Positions 1 through 6,336 are shown, counted from the first letter of the stretch. The stretch is 6,924 nt of DNA from Planctomycetota bacterium (GCA_020425915.1 JAGQQZ010000159.1:1-6924), one strand, 5' to 3'. Translations and numbers: made by a program. The notes: a model not told the origin generated them from the sequence alone.

Positions 1-401
1 CGCTGCGGAAGTGCGGCGTCGCGCCGAACCGGTTGGCGTTCCTCGCGCGCGGTGCGGCGGAGTGCGCGGCGCAGCAGGAGTACTCACACGTCAGCCTCGT
101 CAGTGTGCTGACCGACCCGGAGACGTTCCCCACGATCAGCGGCCTCGAGTACGGGCGTCTGCCGGCCGTGCTGCTGGACGTCGCGGAGTTCGAACGCGAA
201 CGGACCGCGATCCGCGAGCTGCTCGACACCACGTTGGCCGGACTGTCCGCCGAGGGACTCGTGACGACGACGGCCGAGGAGACGCCGTGGATCCTCGATT
301 GGGCCGGTCGCCAGGACCCCGCACGCACCGTCGCGCCCGATGACGTGTCGATCGATACGGCGGTCGTCGGCGACCCGATCGGATTCCTGCACGTCGCATG
401 A
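1..401 (+). CDS. 3' end of an unrecognised protein-coding gene
   Basis: The reading frame whose first full codon is at base 3 is open from the left edge to a TGA at 399-401, giving about 132 C-terminal residues; the true start lies outside the window. I do not recognise the family. The visible part is soluble, acidic and rich in Ala, Glu and Leu, with a probable helix around 'EFERERTAIRELLD', two Cys near the left edge and a hydrophobic end 'DPIGFLHVA'. No membrane segment is seen. Its stop overlaps the start of the dihydrouridine synthase gene in an ATGA, which argues that this frame is genuinely translated and that the two genes are co-expressed. A TTG at 33 is an in-frame possible start, but nothing like a ribosome binding site precedes it and the frame continues upstream, so a truncated left end is more likely. 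Function is unknown. Confidence 0.6.
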   Translation, partial: LRKCGVAPNRLAFLARGAAECAAQQEYSHVSLVSVLTDPETFPTISGLEYGRLPAVLLDVAEFERERTAIRELLDTTLAGLSAEGLVTTTAEETPWILDWAGRQDPARTVAPDDVSIDTAVVGDPIGFLHVA

Positions 402-1513
402 CCGGTCTCGACTTCACGGGACGTGCGGTGCTCGCGCCGTTGACGAAGGGCGGCAACCTGCCGTTCCGCCGGCTCTGCGTCGAACTCGGTGCCGAGATCA
501 CGATGTCGGAGATGGCGTACGCCAAGAAGGTCGCGCGCGGCGGCCGCGCCGAGCTCGCGCTGCTGCGCAAGCATGCCGACGAGAACTGCTTCGGCGTCCA
601 GATCGCCGCGGGGCGTGTCGAGGACGCGGTCCGGGCCGGCGCGATCGCGGCGGAGCGCGGCGCCGCGTTCGTCGACATCAACTGCGGCTGTCCGATCCAC
701 GACACGATCAAGCGCGGCATGGGGGCGACGATGATGCGGCGCCCGGACGTGCTCGCCAAGATGGTCGAGGCGATGGTGAAGGAGCTTCCGATCCCGGTCA
801 CGGTCAAGCTGCGCTCGGGCTGGTCGGAGTCGCGGATCAACTGCATCGAGGTCGCGCGGGAACTCGAGCAGCACGGTGTGCACGCGATCGCGTTGCACGC
901 GCGTTCGCGTGAGCAGCGCTACACGAAGTCTGCCAACTGGGACCTGATCGCCGAGCTCGTCGAGTCCGTTTCAGTGCCCGTCATCGGCAACGGCGACATC
1001 CTGACCTGGTACGAGGCCAGGGACCGGCGCGCGGCGTCCGGCTGCGCGGCCGTGATGCTCGGCCGTGGCGCGCTGATCAAGCCGTGGTTGTTCCGCGAGA
1101 TCCGCGAGTCGGCGACCTGGGAACCGACCGCGTCGGAGCGGGTCGCGATCTACGCGCGCTTCGTAGAGTTGCTCAAGGAGCACTTCCGCGACGACGAGAA
1201 GGGGCGCACGCGCGCGATGCGGTTCCTGCCGTGGCACTTCAGCTTCTTCTGTCGCTATCGGCCGTTGCCGGTCGAGCCGTTCGAAGTGCGGTCGCGCGAG
1301 CATCCGTTGTTGCAGACGCGGTTTCCGCGCACGGAGTCGGACGATCCGCTCGACCGGTTGCTCGAGGATCCGCGCGAAGAGGTCCACCTCGCGATCGCGA
1401 ACGCGCTGTGGGACGCGGATCCCGGCGAAGCCGAGACGGCGCTGCGTGCGCTCGCGGCGGACCACGCACCGGTCGACGACGACTACGACGAAGTGGCGGT
1501 CGCGCACGGGTAG
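398..1513 (+). CDS. dus: tRNA-dihydrouridine synthase, DUS3-like
   Basis: This 371-residue flavoenzyme should reduce a uridine in tRNA to dihydrouridine using FMN and NAD(P)H, in the cytoplasm. The N-terminal TIM barrel shows the FMN-binding start 'LAPLTKGGNLPFRR' (12-25), the catalytic motif N95-C-G-C98-P99 with C98 as the expected proton donor, K137 in 'VTVKLRSG', H167 in 'LHARSREQRYTK', the phosphate-binding 'GNGD' (197-200) and 'GRGALIKPW' (222-230). A helical tRNA-binding domain follows (about 240-300, with 'RFLPWHFSFFCRY'). The wording of these motifs, especially 'GNLPFRR', 'SREQRYTK' and the CRY motif, matches eukaryotic DUS3, which makes D47, rather than DusA, DusB or DusC. That likeness is from memory and the target base is inferred. 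The last 50 residues are an acidic tail not seen in DUS3. The ATG at 398 overlaps the upstream stop by 4 bases, no Shine-Dalgarno site is evident, and translation is probably coupled. Confidence 0.94.
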   Translation: MTGLDFTGRAVLAPLTKGGNLPFRRLCVELGAEITMSEMAYAKKVARGGRAELALLRKHADENCFGVQIAAGRVEDAVRAGAIAAERGAAFVDINCGCPIHDTIKRGMGATMMRRPDVLAKMVEAMVKELPIPVTVKLRSGWSESRINCIEVARELEQHGVHAIALHARSREQRYTKSANWDLIAELVESVSVPVIGNGDILTWYEARDRRAASGCAAVMLGRGALIKPWLFREIRESATWEPTASERVAIYARFVELLKEHFRDDEKGRTRAMRFLPWHFSFFCRYRPLPVEPFEVRSREHPLLQTRFPRTESDDPLDRLLEDPREEVHLAIANALWDADPGEAETALRALAADHAPVDDDYDEVAVAHG

Positions 1514-1516
1514 GGG

Positions 1517-2515
1517 ATGTCGGATCGGCGCGCGAACCCTGGCGTGATCCGCGAGCTACGCTCGCTGTTCGCGTCCGGGGCGCTGCCGCGGCCGGTGTTC
1601 GAACGCGCGATGGCCGCCGCCGGTGCGCGGCGAGACTGGCGCCGTCACGCGGACTGGCTGCTGGTCGTGCTCGGCGCCGGGTTCGTGCTGTCGGGGGTGG
1701 TGTTCTTCGTCGCGTACAACTGGTCGCGCTTCGACGCCACCTGGAAGCTCGTCGGCCTGCAGGGTGCCGTCGCGCTGTGCATCGTCGCGGCATGGAACCG
1801 AGGGTTCGATTCGATCGCTGGTCGTGCGTTCGGGTTCGCAGCCAGTCTGCTCGTCGGGGTCTTCCTCGCCGCCTTCGGCCAGGTCTACCCGACCGGCGCC
1901 GACGCATGGGAGATGCTCCGCGGCTGGTCGGTGTTGATCGTCGTCTGGGTCGTCGCGTCGCGGGCACCGGAGCAGTGGTTGCTGTTGCTCGCGGTGGTGG
2001 ACGGAGCGATCGCGTCGTGGCTCGACCACGTACGGTTCTACGACTGGGAGGGCCGATCCGGCGGTTGGTTGCTGTTGTCGGTCACGCAGTTGCTCGTGCT
2101 CGTCGGGTTCGAGGCCGTGCGCGTGACGCGCGCACGTTCCGAGTGGCCGTGGCTGCGGTGGGTGCTCGTGCCCACGCTACTCTGGTTCCTGTCGTTGTCG
2201 ACGACGATGATCATCGTCGGCGACCACTATCGCGGGTTCACGCCGTGGGCGTTGCTCCTGCTGTTCGCGGCCGTGCTCGTCGGTGGACTGCGATGGTTCC
2301 GAGACATCGTGCGGGACCTGTTCGCCTTGCCCTGTCTCGGGTTCGCGGCGATCTGGACCGGGGGGGCGGTGCTGGTTCGACTGTTCGACGGCGATTCGGA
2401 CTGTGGCGCGTTCGTCCTGATCGGACTGTACGTGCTCGGTGGACTGGCCTGGCTCGTGCGGTCGATCCGTCGGCTGGCGACCGAGAGCGCGATGGGTGAG
2501 GGACCGCATGGCTGA
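1517..2515 (+). CDS. DUF2157 multi-pass membrane protein
   Basis: A 332-residue integral membrane protein of the DUF2157 family, whose function is unknown. Residues 1-45 form a basic cytoplasmic helical head ('RRDWRRHADW' at 38-47). About ten hydrophobic helices follow, roughly at 48-67, 76-93, 104-121, 136-147, 153-169, 184-201, 213-234, 242-258, 268-288 and 296-314. The family signature is clear: 'FFVAYNW' (63-69) in helix 1 and 'AFGQVYPTGADAW' (119-131) after helix 3. The C-terminus is short and cytoplasmic. The ATG at 1517 is 3 bases after the dus stop; the purine run GGGTAGGGG abuts it, too close for a normal ribosome binding site, so coupling to dus is likely. It overlaps the following DUF4401 gene by 8 bases. 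Proteins of this family are commonly encoded beside DUF4401 and GDYXXLXY proteins, as here, which suggests a shared membrane complex. Confidence 0.92.
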   Translation: MSDRRANPGVIRELRSLFASGALPRPVFERAMAAAGARRDWRRHADWLLVVLGAGFVLSGVVFFVAYNWSRFDATWKLVGLQGAVALCIVAAWNRGFDSIAGRAFGFAASLLVGVFLAAFGQVYPTGADAWEMLRGWSVLIVVWVVASRAPEQWLLLLAVVDGAIASWLDHVRFYDWEGRSGGWLLLSVTQLLVLVGFEAVRVTRARSEWPWLRWVLVPTLLWFLSLSTTMIIVGDHYRGFTPWALLLLFAAVLVGGLRWFRDIVRDLFALPCLGFAAIWTGGAVLVRLFDGDSDCGAFVLIGLYVLGGLAWLVRSIRRLATESAMGEGPHG

Positions 2516-3560
2516 TCCTGGCACCGAGTCCCTGCTCGAAACGAACGGGCTGTCGGCCGAGGAACTCGATCGCGTGCGTCACGAACTCGTCGCGTTGCGC
2601 GCTCGACCGGTCACGCCCTGGTTCGTCGCGCCGTTCGTGTTCCTGGGGGCTCTGCTCGGTGCCACCCTGATCAGCATCGGCGTCGCGGTCGTGATCGACA
2701 TCGAGTGGCACACACCGCAGGTCTGGATGCTGAGCGTCTTCTACTTCGGCTCGGCGTACGCGCTCTATCGCGCGCGGGCTGGGTCGTTCGCCGACGATCT
2801 CGGGCTCGCGCTGAGCATCGGTGCGCACGCCTTCGGGCTGGTCGCGGTCGCCGACCAGGCCGAGCCGGGCCATCGCGGCCTCCCGCTGACGATCTGCGCG
2901 TTCGTCTACTGCGCGGTCGGCTATCCGCTGATCCGTGACACGTTGCACCGCTTCCTCGCGTGCACGTTCGTGTTCTTCGTCGCGAAGGTGGCGCTGCCGC
3001 ACGACGACCTACAGGGGGTACTCCACGCGATCCTGCCGATCGCTGCCGCGACGTGCGCTTGGTCGCTCACCCGGCCGCGATCGAATCCGACGCTGTTCCC
3101 GCTCGCGTACGCGTGCGGCGTCGGCCTGATCGTTCTCCTGCTCCCGCTGACCGATCGCGGCCTCTGGTTCGAAGACGTCGACCTGCTCGCGCCGTGGTGG
3201 CCGTCGGTGGTCTGTGGTGTCGCGCTGCTGGGCGCGGCGGAGTTCGCGATGCGCCGCGCGGGGTGGAACTCGACGCTCGCGCGGGTGCTGCTGCTCGTCG
3301 CGGTCGCGGGGATCGGCGTGCTCGGAGCTCCCGGCGTGCTCGCGGTCATGTTCCTGGCCGTGCTCGGATACGCGTCGTTCCACGAACGGCTCGCGATCGT
3401 CGCGTTGCTGTCCCTGCCGCTGTTCGTGTTCGAGTTCTACTTCGCGCTCGACGTGTCGCTGCTGGCGAAGGCCGGGACGCTCGTCGGGACAGGGCTCGTG
3501 CTGCTCGCTGCGAGGTTCGTCATGCGACGCGGGCGCGTTCCGAACCGAGGTGACGCATGA
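2508..3560 (+). CDS. DUF4401 multi-pass membrane protein
   Basis: A 350-residue polytopic membrane protein assigned to the DUF4401 family, of unknown function. A hydrophilic head (1-36, including the helix 'SAEELDRVRHELVALRAR') leads into about ten hydrophobic segments from residue 38 to 338. The C-terminal block is the diagnostic part: 'GVLAVMFLAVLGYASFHERL' (276-295), then 'FEFYFALDVSLLAKAGTLVG' (308-327), corresponding to the family's aromatic YYY-L-x-x-TLL-x-K-S pattern, and a final helix ending in basic residues. The ATG at 2508 is preferred over in-frame upstream starts such as GTG 2439, because GAGGGA (2498-2503) sits 4 bases before it and the resulting 8-base overlap is typical of coupled genes. 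Its layout, a short charged head followed by a block of membrane helices, parallels the DUF2157 neighbour, so the two may be distantly related partners. A 4-base ATGA overlap joins it to the next gene. Confidence 0.88.
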   Translation: MADPGTESLLETNGLSAEELDRVRHELVALRARPVTPWFVAPFVFLGALLGATLISIGVAVVIDIEWHTPQVWMLSVFYFGSAYALYRARAGSFADDLGLALSIGAHAFGLVAVADQAEPGHRGLPLTICAFVYCAVGYPLIRDTLHRFLACTFVFFVAKVALPHDDLQGVLHAILPIAAATCAWSLTRPRSNPTLFPLAYACGVGLIVLLLPLTDRGLWFEDVDLLAPWWPSVVCGVALLGAAEFAMRRAGWNSTLARVLLLVAVAGIGVLGAPGVLAVMFLAVLGYASFHERLAIVALLSLPLFVFEFYFALDVSLLAKAGTLVGTGLVLLAARFVMRRGRVPNRGDA

Positions 3561-4057
3561 GACGGCTCGCGATCGCGCTGAACCTCGTCGTGTTCCTGGT
3601 GTTCGCCAACTGGCTCGTGGACGAGCAGAACGAGACGATCGCGACCGGCCGTCGGGTGTTGCTGCCGATCTGGACCTCGAGCGGGATGGCGCTCGGGGTG
3701 GGGCAGTACGTCTCGCTGTCCTACGACATCCAGCCTCGGCTGCGCGAGGTCCTCGGAATGGACGCGCGCGGCGAGGGACAGGTGGTGCTGTCGGTCGACG
3801 CGGATCGCGTCGGGACGTTCGCGCGGCTGCACGACATCGAGACGCTCGCGCCCGACGAGGTGGTGATCCGGTACCGGATCCGGTGGGGTCGCGCCGAGAC
3901 CGTCCGGGTCGCGGCCGAGCAGTGGTTCGTCGAGGAGGGGCAGGCCGGCGAGGTGCAGAAGGCGCGGTTCGCCGAAGTCGCGTTGACCGAGGACGGACGT
4001 GCGCTGCTCGTGGGCCTGCGCCGCGCGGACTTCTCACCGATCGGCTCGATTCGCTGA
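3557..4057 (+). CDS. GDYXXLXY-family membrane-anchored protein (variant motif)
   Basis: A 166-residue protein with one N-terminal hydrophobic helix (4-20) lacking an evident cleavage site, so probably a signal anchor holding an extracytoplasmic domain. The domain contains 'GQYVSLSY' (49-56), which occupies the place of the family's name-giving G-D-Y-x-x-L-x-Y motif with Gln instead of Asp. The later conserved block is present: 'EEGQAG' (126-131), 'KARFAEV' (135-141), then 'GRALLVGL' (147-154). No function is known for the family. The ATG at 3557 overlaps the DUF4401 stop by 4 bases (ATGA), with GAGGTGA at 3547-3553 as ribosome binding site. It is the last gene of the left operon; no convincing intrinsic terminator follows. 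Identification rests on the combined motif, size, topology and neighbours; the motif alone would be weak. Confidence 0.84.
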   Translation: MRRLAIALNLVVFLVFANWLVDEQNETIATGRRVLLPIWTSSGMALGVGQYVSLSYDIQPRLREVLGMDARGEGQVVLSVDADRVGTFARLHDIETLAPDEVVIRYRIRWGRAETVRVAAEQWFVEEGQAGEVQKARFAEVALTEDGRALLVGLRRADFSPIGSIR

Positions 4058-4065
4058 CACGGGGG

Positions 4066-4094
4066 TTGCAGACCCAAGACAGAATGTCTAGCGT
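4066..4094 (+). promoter_or_regulatory. possible promoter of the repressor-protease operon
   Basis: TTGCAG (4066-4071) and TAGCGT (4089-4094) are separated by 17 bases and could be -35 and -10 boxes; each matches the housekeeping consensus at only about three of six positions. The placement is attractive, because the left operator would then fill the spacer and the right operator (4101-4113) would cover the start of transcription, as expected for repression. This is inference from position, not a strong match. Confidence 0.35.
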
Positions 4095-4116
4095 TTCGAA
4101 AGACATTCTGTCTTGG
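4074..4116. promoter_or_regulatory. nested inverted-repeat operator region for the BlaI-type repressor
   Basis: CCAAGACAGAATGTCT (4074-4089) and AGACATTCTGTCTTGG (4101-4116) are perfect 16-base inverted repeats around an 11-base core. Each arm contains a smaller perfect dyad: AGACA-GAA-TGTCT (4077-4089) and AGACA-TTC-TGTCT (4101-4113), with centres 24 bases apart. BlaI/MecI repressors bind as dimers to dyads built on ACA...TGT, often in two copies before their own gene, so these are very probably two dimer sites autoregulating the pair downstream. The region is noticeably AT-richer than the genes around it. Binding itself is inferred. Confidence 0.85.
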
Positions 4117-4120
4117 AGGT
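4115..4120 (+). promoter_or_regulatory. ribosome binding site of the repressor gene
   Basis: GGAGGT (4115-4120) is a near-ideal Shine-Dalgarno sequence placed 4 bases before TTG 4125. It decides the start codon: the TTG at 4113 and GTG at 4119 overlap it and cannot use it. Its first two bases are also the end of the right arm of the operator dyad. Confidence 0.75.
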
Positions 4121-4124
4121 GCCC

Positions 4125-4526
4125 TTGGGCCGAACCCCGCAACACGTCACCGACGCCGAACTCGCGATCCTCGAGGTGCTCTGGGACCACGGCGAACAGC
4201 CGGTCCGGGCGATCGCCGACCGCCTCTATCCCGGTGGCGGCGCCTCGGAGAACGCTACGGTCCAGAAACTCTGCGAGCGGCTCCTGGCGAAGGGCTGCGT
4301 CGAAGTCGATCGCGCGGTTCGACCGCGCACCTATCGCGCCGCGGTCGAACGCGGGGACCTGATCGAACGCCAACTCGAGTCGGTCGCGGATCGGCTGTGC
4401 AGCGGGTCGTTCCTGCCGTTGATCTCGCGGCTCGTCGACGGCCAGAAGCTGACGCCGGAGGACATCGACAGCCTGCGCGAGCAGATCGAACGGCTCGACC
4501 AGGAGCGTGGTGACCGTGATGCATGA
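4125..4526 (+). CDS. BlaI/MecI-family transcriptional repressor
   Basis: A 133-residue winged-helix repressor, expected to bind the dyads at 4077-4089 and 4101-4113 as a dimer and to be inactivated by the protease encoded next. The DNA-binding domain covers about 8-72: 'TDAELAILEVLW' (9-20) is the classic first helix of the family, 'VRAIADRLY' (27-35) the second, and 'ENATVQKLCERLLAKG' (42-57) the recognition helix and lead into the wing. The C-terminal half (about 75-128) is helical and should dimerise, ending in 'TPEDIDSLREQIERLD'. The Asn-Phe cleavage bond known from staphylococcal BlaI/MecI is not recognisable here. The TTG at 4125 is chosen because GGAGGT precedes it and because family members begin just before the 'T-x-x-E-L-A-I-L' helix. 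The gene overlaps the M56 gene by 8 bases. A regulator of actual beta-lactam resistance is not implied. Confidence 0.94.
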   Translation: MGRTPQHVTDAELAILEVLWDHGEQPVRAIADRLYPGGGASENATVQKLCERLLAKGCVEVDRAVRPRTYRAAVERGDLIERQLESVADRLCSGSFLPLISRLVDGQKLTPEDIDSLREQIERLDQERGDRDA

Positions 4527-6336
4527 CATCCTCGAAGCGCTGCTCAGCAATTCGATCGCGGCAGCGGTGCTCGCGTGCGTCGCTCTGCTCGCGAGTCGAC
4601 TGCGTGCGCCGTCGGCGCTCGTCCACGGGCTCTGGATCCTCGTGCTGTTGAAGCTCGTCACGCCGCCGTTGTTCCACGTCGAGGTCGAGGGTTTCGAGGC
4701 CGCGCCGTCGGTCGCACGCGCGGTGGAGCCCTCGGCGTGGCAGCCGATCGACGTCGCGCCGATCGAGGTCGTGCAACACTGGGTCGATCCGGCGACGCTC
4801 GTCGTCGCCCCGGGCGTCGACGACGACGTGGTCGCGCCGTTCGATCCCTGGGCGTTCGCGTCGACCGTGTGGGTGATCGGTGGCGTCGCCATGTTGCTCG
4901 GCTTCGCGGTCCGGGTGTTCCGCTTCCGCCGCGTGCTCCGTGGCGCGAGTCCACCGGATCCGGCGCTGCGCGGGCGTATCGAACGACTCGCCGCACGGCT
5001 CGGTCTGCGGCGAATCCCCGAGGTCGTGATCGTCGACGCGCGCGTCTCGCCGCTGGTCTGGTGCTGCCTGGGTCGACCGCGCCTCGTGTTGCCGCGCGGA
5101 CTCCTGGGGACGCTCGAACCCGGCGTCGTCGACACGCTGCTCGCGCACGAACTCGCGCACCTGCGGCGCGGCGACCATCGGGTGCGCCACGTCGAGTTGC
5201 TCGTGTGCGCGCTGCACTGGTGGAACCCGCTGGTCTGGTGGGCCGTGCAGCGCCTGCGCGCTGCGGAGGAAGAGTGCTGCGACGCCTGGGTCGTCTGGGC
5301 ACTGCCACGAGCCCGCCGCAACTACGCCGAAGCGCTCGTCGGCACGGTCGAGTTCCTCGAGCGCAACCGAACCCTTCCCGTCGCCGCGAGCGGCGTCGGG
5401 CGCATCGACGATCTGAAACGGAGAATCACGATGATCATGCAAGGTCGCACGTCTCGCACGTTGTCCCGTCAGGCTCGCCTGGCACTCGTCGCGTTCGCGG
5501 TGCTGTTCCTGCCGCTGATGCCAGCCGTGGCGCAACAGGAACCCGGCCGGACCGACGTCGAGTCGCAGCTCGAGGCCGAGCGCATGCGAGTCGCCGAGCT
5601 GCGGACGCACGTCCGGGAGCTCGAGACCCAGTTGCAGGACCTCGAACGTCAGCGCGAAGTCGGCGAGGTCGAGAGGCGGCACCTGGCGGAACTGGAGGTC
5701 GAGCTGACGCAGCAACGCGACGAACTCGCGGCGGCCCGGGAGTGGCTCGCACGTCACCAGGAGCCTGGCCGGACGCGCGGCGGGAAGCACGACGTCACGG
5801 TGCGTGTCTCACGCGAGCCGCAGGTGGTCGCGCAGACGCTCGCCCGCGCGCAGGAGTTGCTCGCTTCCCGGGGCGACATGGAGGCGGCCCAGATCCTCGG
5901 GGAACTCGCGGGCGCGTTCGCGAACACCGAACGGGGCCCGAACCCGCTGGGAATCTATGACCGCGCTCGAGCGGAGCACGATGCTTCGCGTCGCCGTGCC
6001 GAAGCCGCGGAGCTGGAAGCCGAAGCCGCGCGCAATCCGTACGCCAAGATTCCGATCCTGGCCGACTTGTTCGAACAACGCCGCGCGGAGGCGGATCGAG
6101 CTCGGAACGAGTACCGCCGCGTCCTCGAGGACCGTGCCGCAACCGAGGCGCGCACGGTCGACGAGCAGGTCTCGACCATGCGGCAGCGACTCGACGACTT
6201 CGACCAGCGCCAGAACGATCGGGTTCGCGTGCTCGAGGCGCAGGTTCAGGAGCTGACGGAACTCGTGCGCTCGATCGCGGAACGAACGAGCGGCACGAGC
6301 ACGTCGCGCAAGAGCGATCGCGGCCAGATCCGCTGA
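4519..6336 (+). CDS. M56-family (BlaR1-type) membrane metalloprotease with coiled-coil C-terminus
   Basis: A 605-residue sensor protease expected to cleave, or trigger cleavage of, the repressor encoded upstream. Membrane helices lie at about 10-26, 33-51, 113-133 and 321-338. The zinc site is intact: H210-E-L-A-H214, with E251 in 'EEECCD' (250-255) as the third ligand; 'WWNPLVWWAV' (234-243) is the hydrophobic family motif between them. After the last helix the protein does not carry the penicillin-binding domain of BlaR1. Instead residues 347-415 form a heptad-like, charged coiled coil; a middle section (about 425-520) is mainly helical; and a second coiled coil runs from about 520 to 590 with a Ser/Thr/Arg-rich tail. 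The signal sensed is therefore unknown. ATG 4519 is chosen because GGTGA (4509-4513) is 5 bases upstream; GTG 4507, 4510 or 4516 would add at most four residues. Confidence 0.93.
   Translation: MHDILEALLSNSIAAAVLACVALLASRLRAPSALVHGLWILVLLKLVTPPLFHVEVEGFEAAPSVARAVEPSAWQPIDVAPIEVVQHWVDPATLVVAPGVDDDVVAPFDPWAFASTVWVIGGVAMLLGFAVRVFRFRRVLRGASPPDPALRGRIERLAARLGLRRIPEVVIVDARVSPLVWCCLGRPRLVLPRGLLGTLEPGVVDTLLAHELAHLRRGDHRVRHVELLVCALHWWNPLVWWAVQRLRAAEEECCDAWVVWALPRARRNYAEALVGTVEFLERNRTLPVAASGVGRIDDLKRRITMIMQGRTSRTLSRQARLALVAFAVLFLPLMPAVAQQEPGRTDVESQLEAERMRVAELRTHVRELETQLQDLERQREVGEVERRHLAELEVELTQQRDELAAAREWLARHQEPGRTRGGKHDVTVRVSREPQVVAQTLARAQELLASRGDMEAAQILGELAGAFANTERGPNPLGIYDRARAEHDASRRRAEAAELEAEAARNPYAKIPILADLFEQRRAEADRARNEYRRVLEDRAATEARTVDEQVSTMRQRLDDFDQRQNDRVRVLEAQVQELTELVRSIAERTSGTSTSRKSDRGQIR

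Noticed and set aside
1084..2499. A 471-codon plus-strand frame across the dus and DUF2157 genes, and the similar frame at 4575-5960
   Set aside because: The products are dominated by Arg, Gly and Ala and have no recognisable domain, whereas the overlapping frames encode clear family members.
4074..4116. The inverted repeat as an intrinsic terminator for the left operon
   Set aside because: No run of T follows the right arm (the next bases are AGGTGCCC), the stem is not GC-rich, and it overlaps the ribosome binding site of the next gene. An operator role fits better.
4121..4130. GCCC-TT-GGGC around the TTG start codon as a regulatory hairpin
   Set aside because: Only four base pairs with a two-base loop, too small to be stable or meaningful.
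3009..5321. A 770-codon open frame on the minus strand, and other long antisense frames such as 4255-5790 and 2238-3002
   Set aside because: They lie opposite well-supported genes with conserved motifs. Their translations are Arg/Ser/Pro-rich and low in complexity, as expected for shadow frames in GC-rich DNA.
641..6321. Seven copies of the octamer GCGATCGC (starting at 641, 884, 1391, 2006, 3569, 4209 and 6314), resembling the cyanobacterial HIP1 repeat
   Set aside because: Six of the seven are in frame and encode Ala-Ile-Ala through preferred codons GCG/GCC and ATC. Codon bias in GC-rich genes is a sufficient explanation without a genome-wide count.
4125..6336. A beta-lactam resistance regulator (blaI-blaR1)
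   Set aside because: The protease lacks a penicillin-binding domain and no beta-lactamase gene is present; such pairs are used for other signals in many bacteria.
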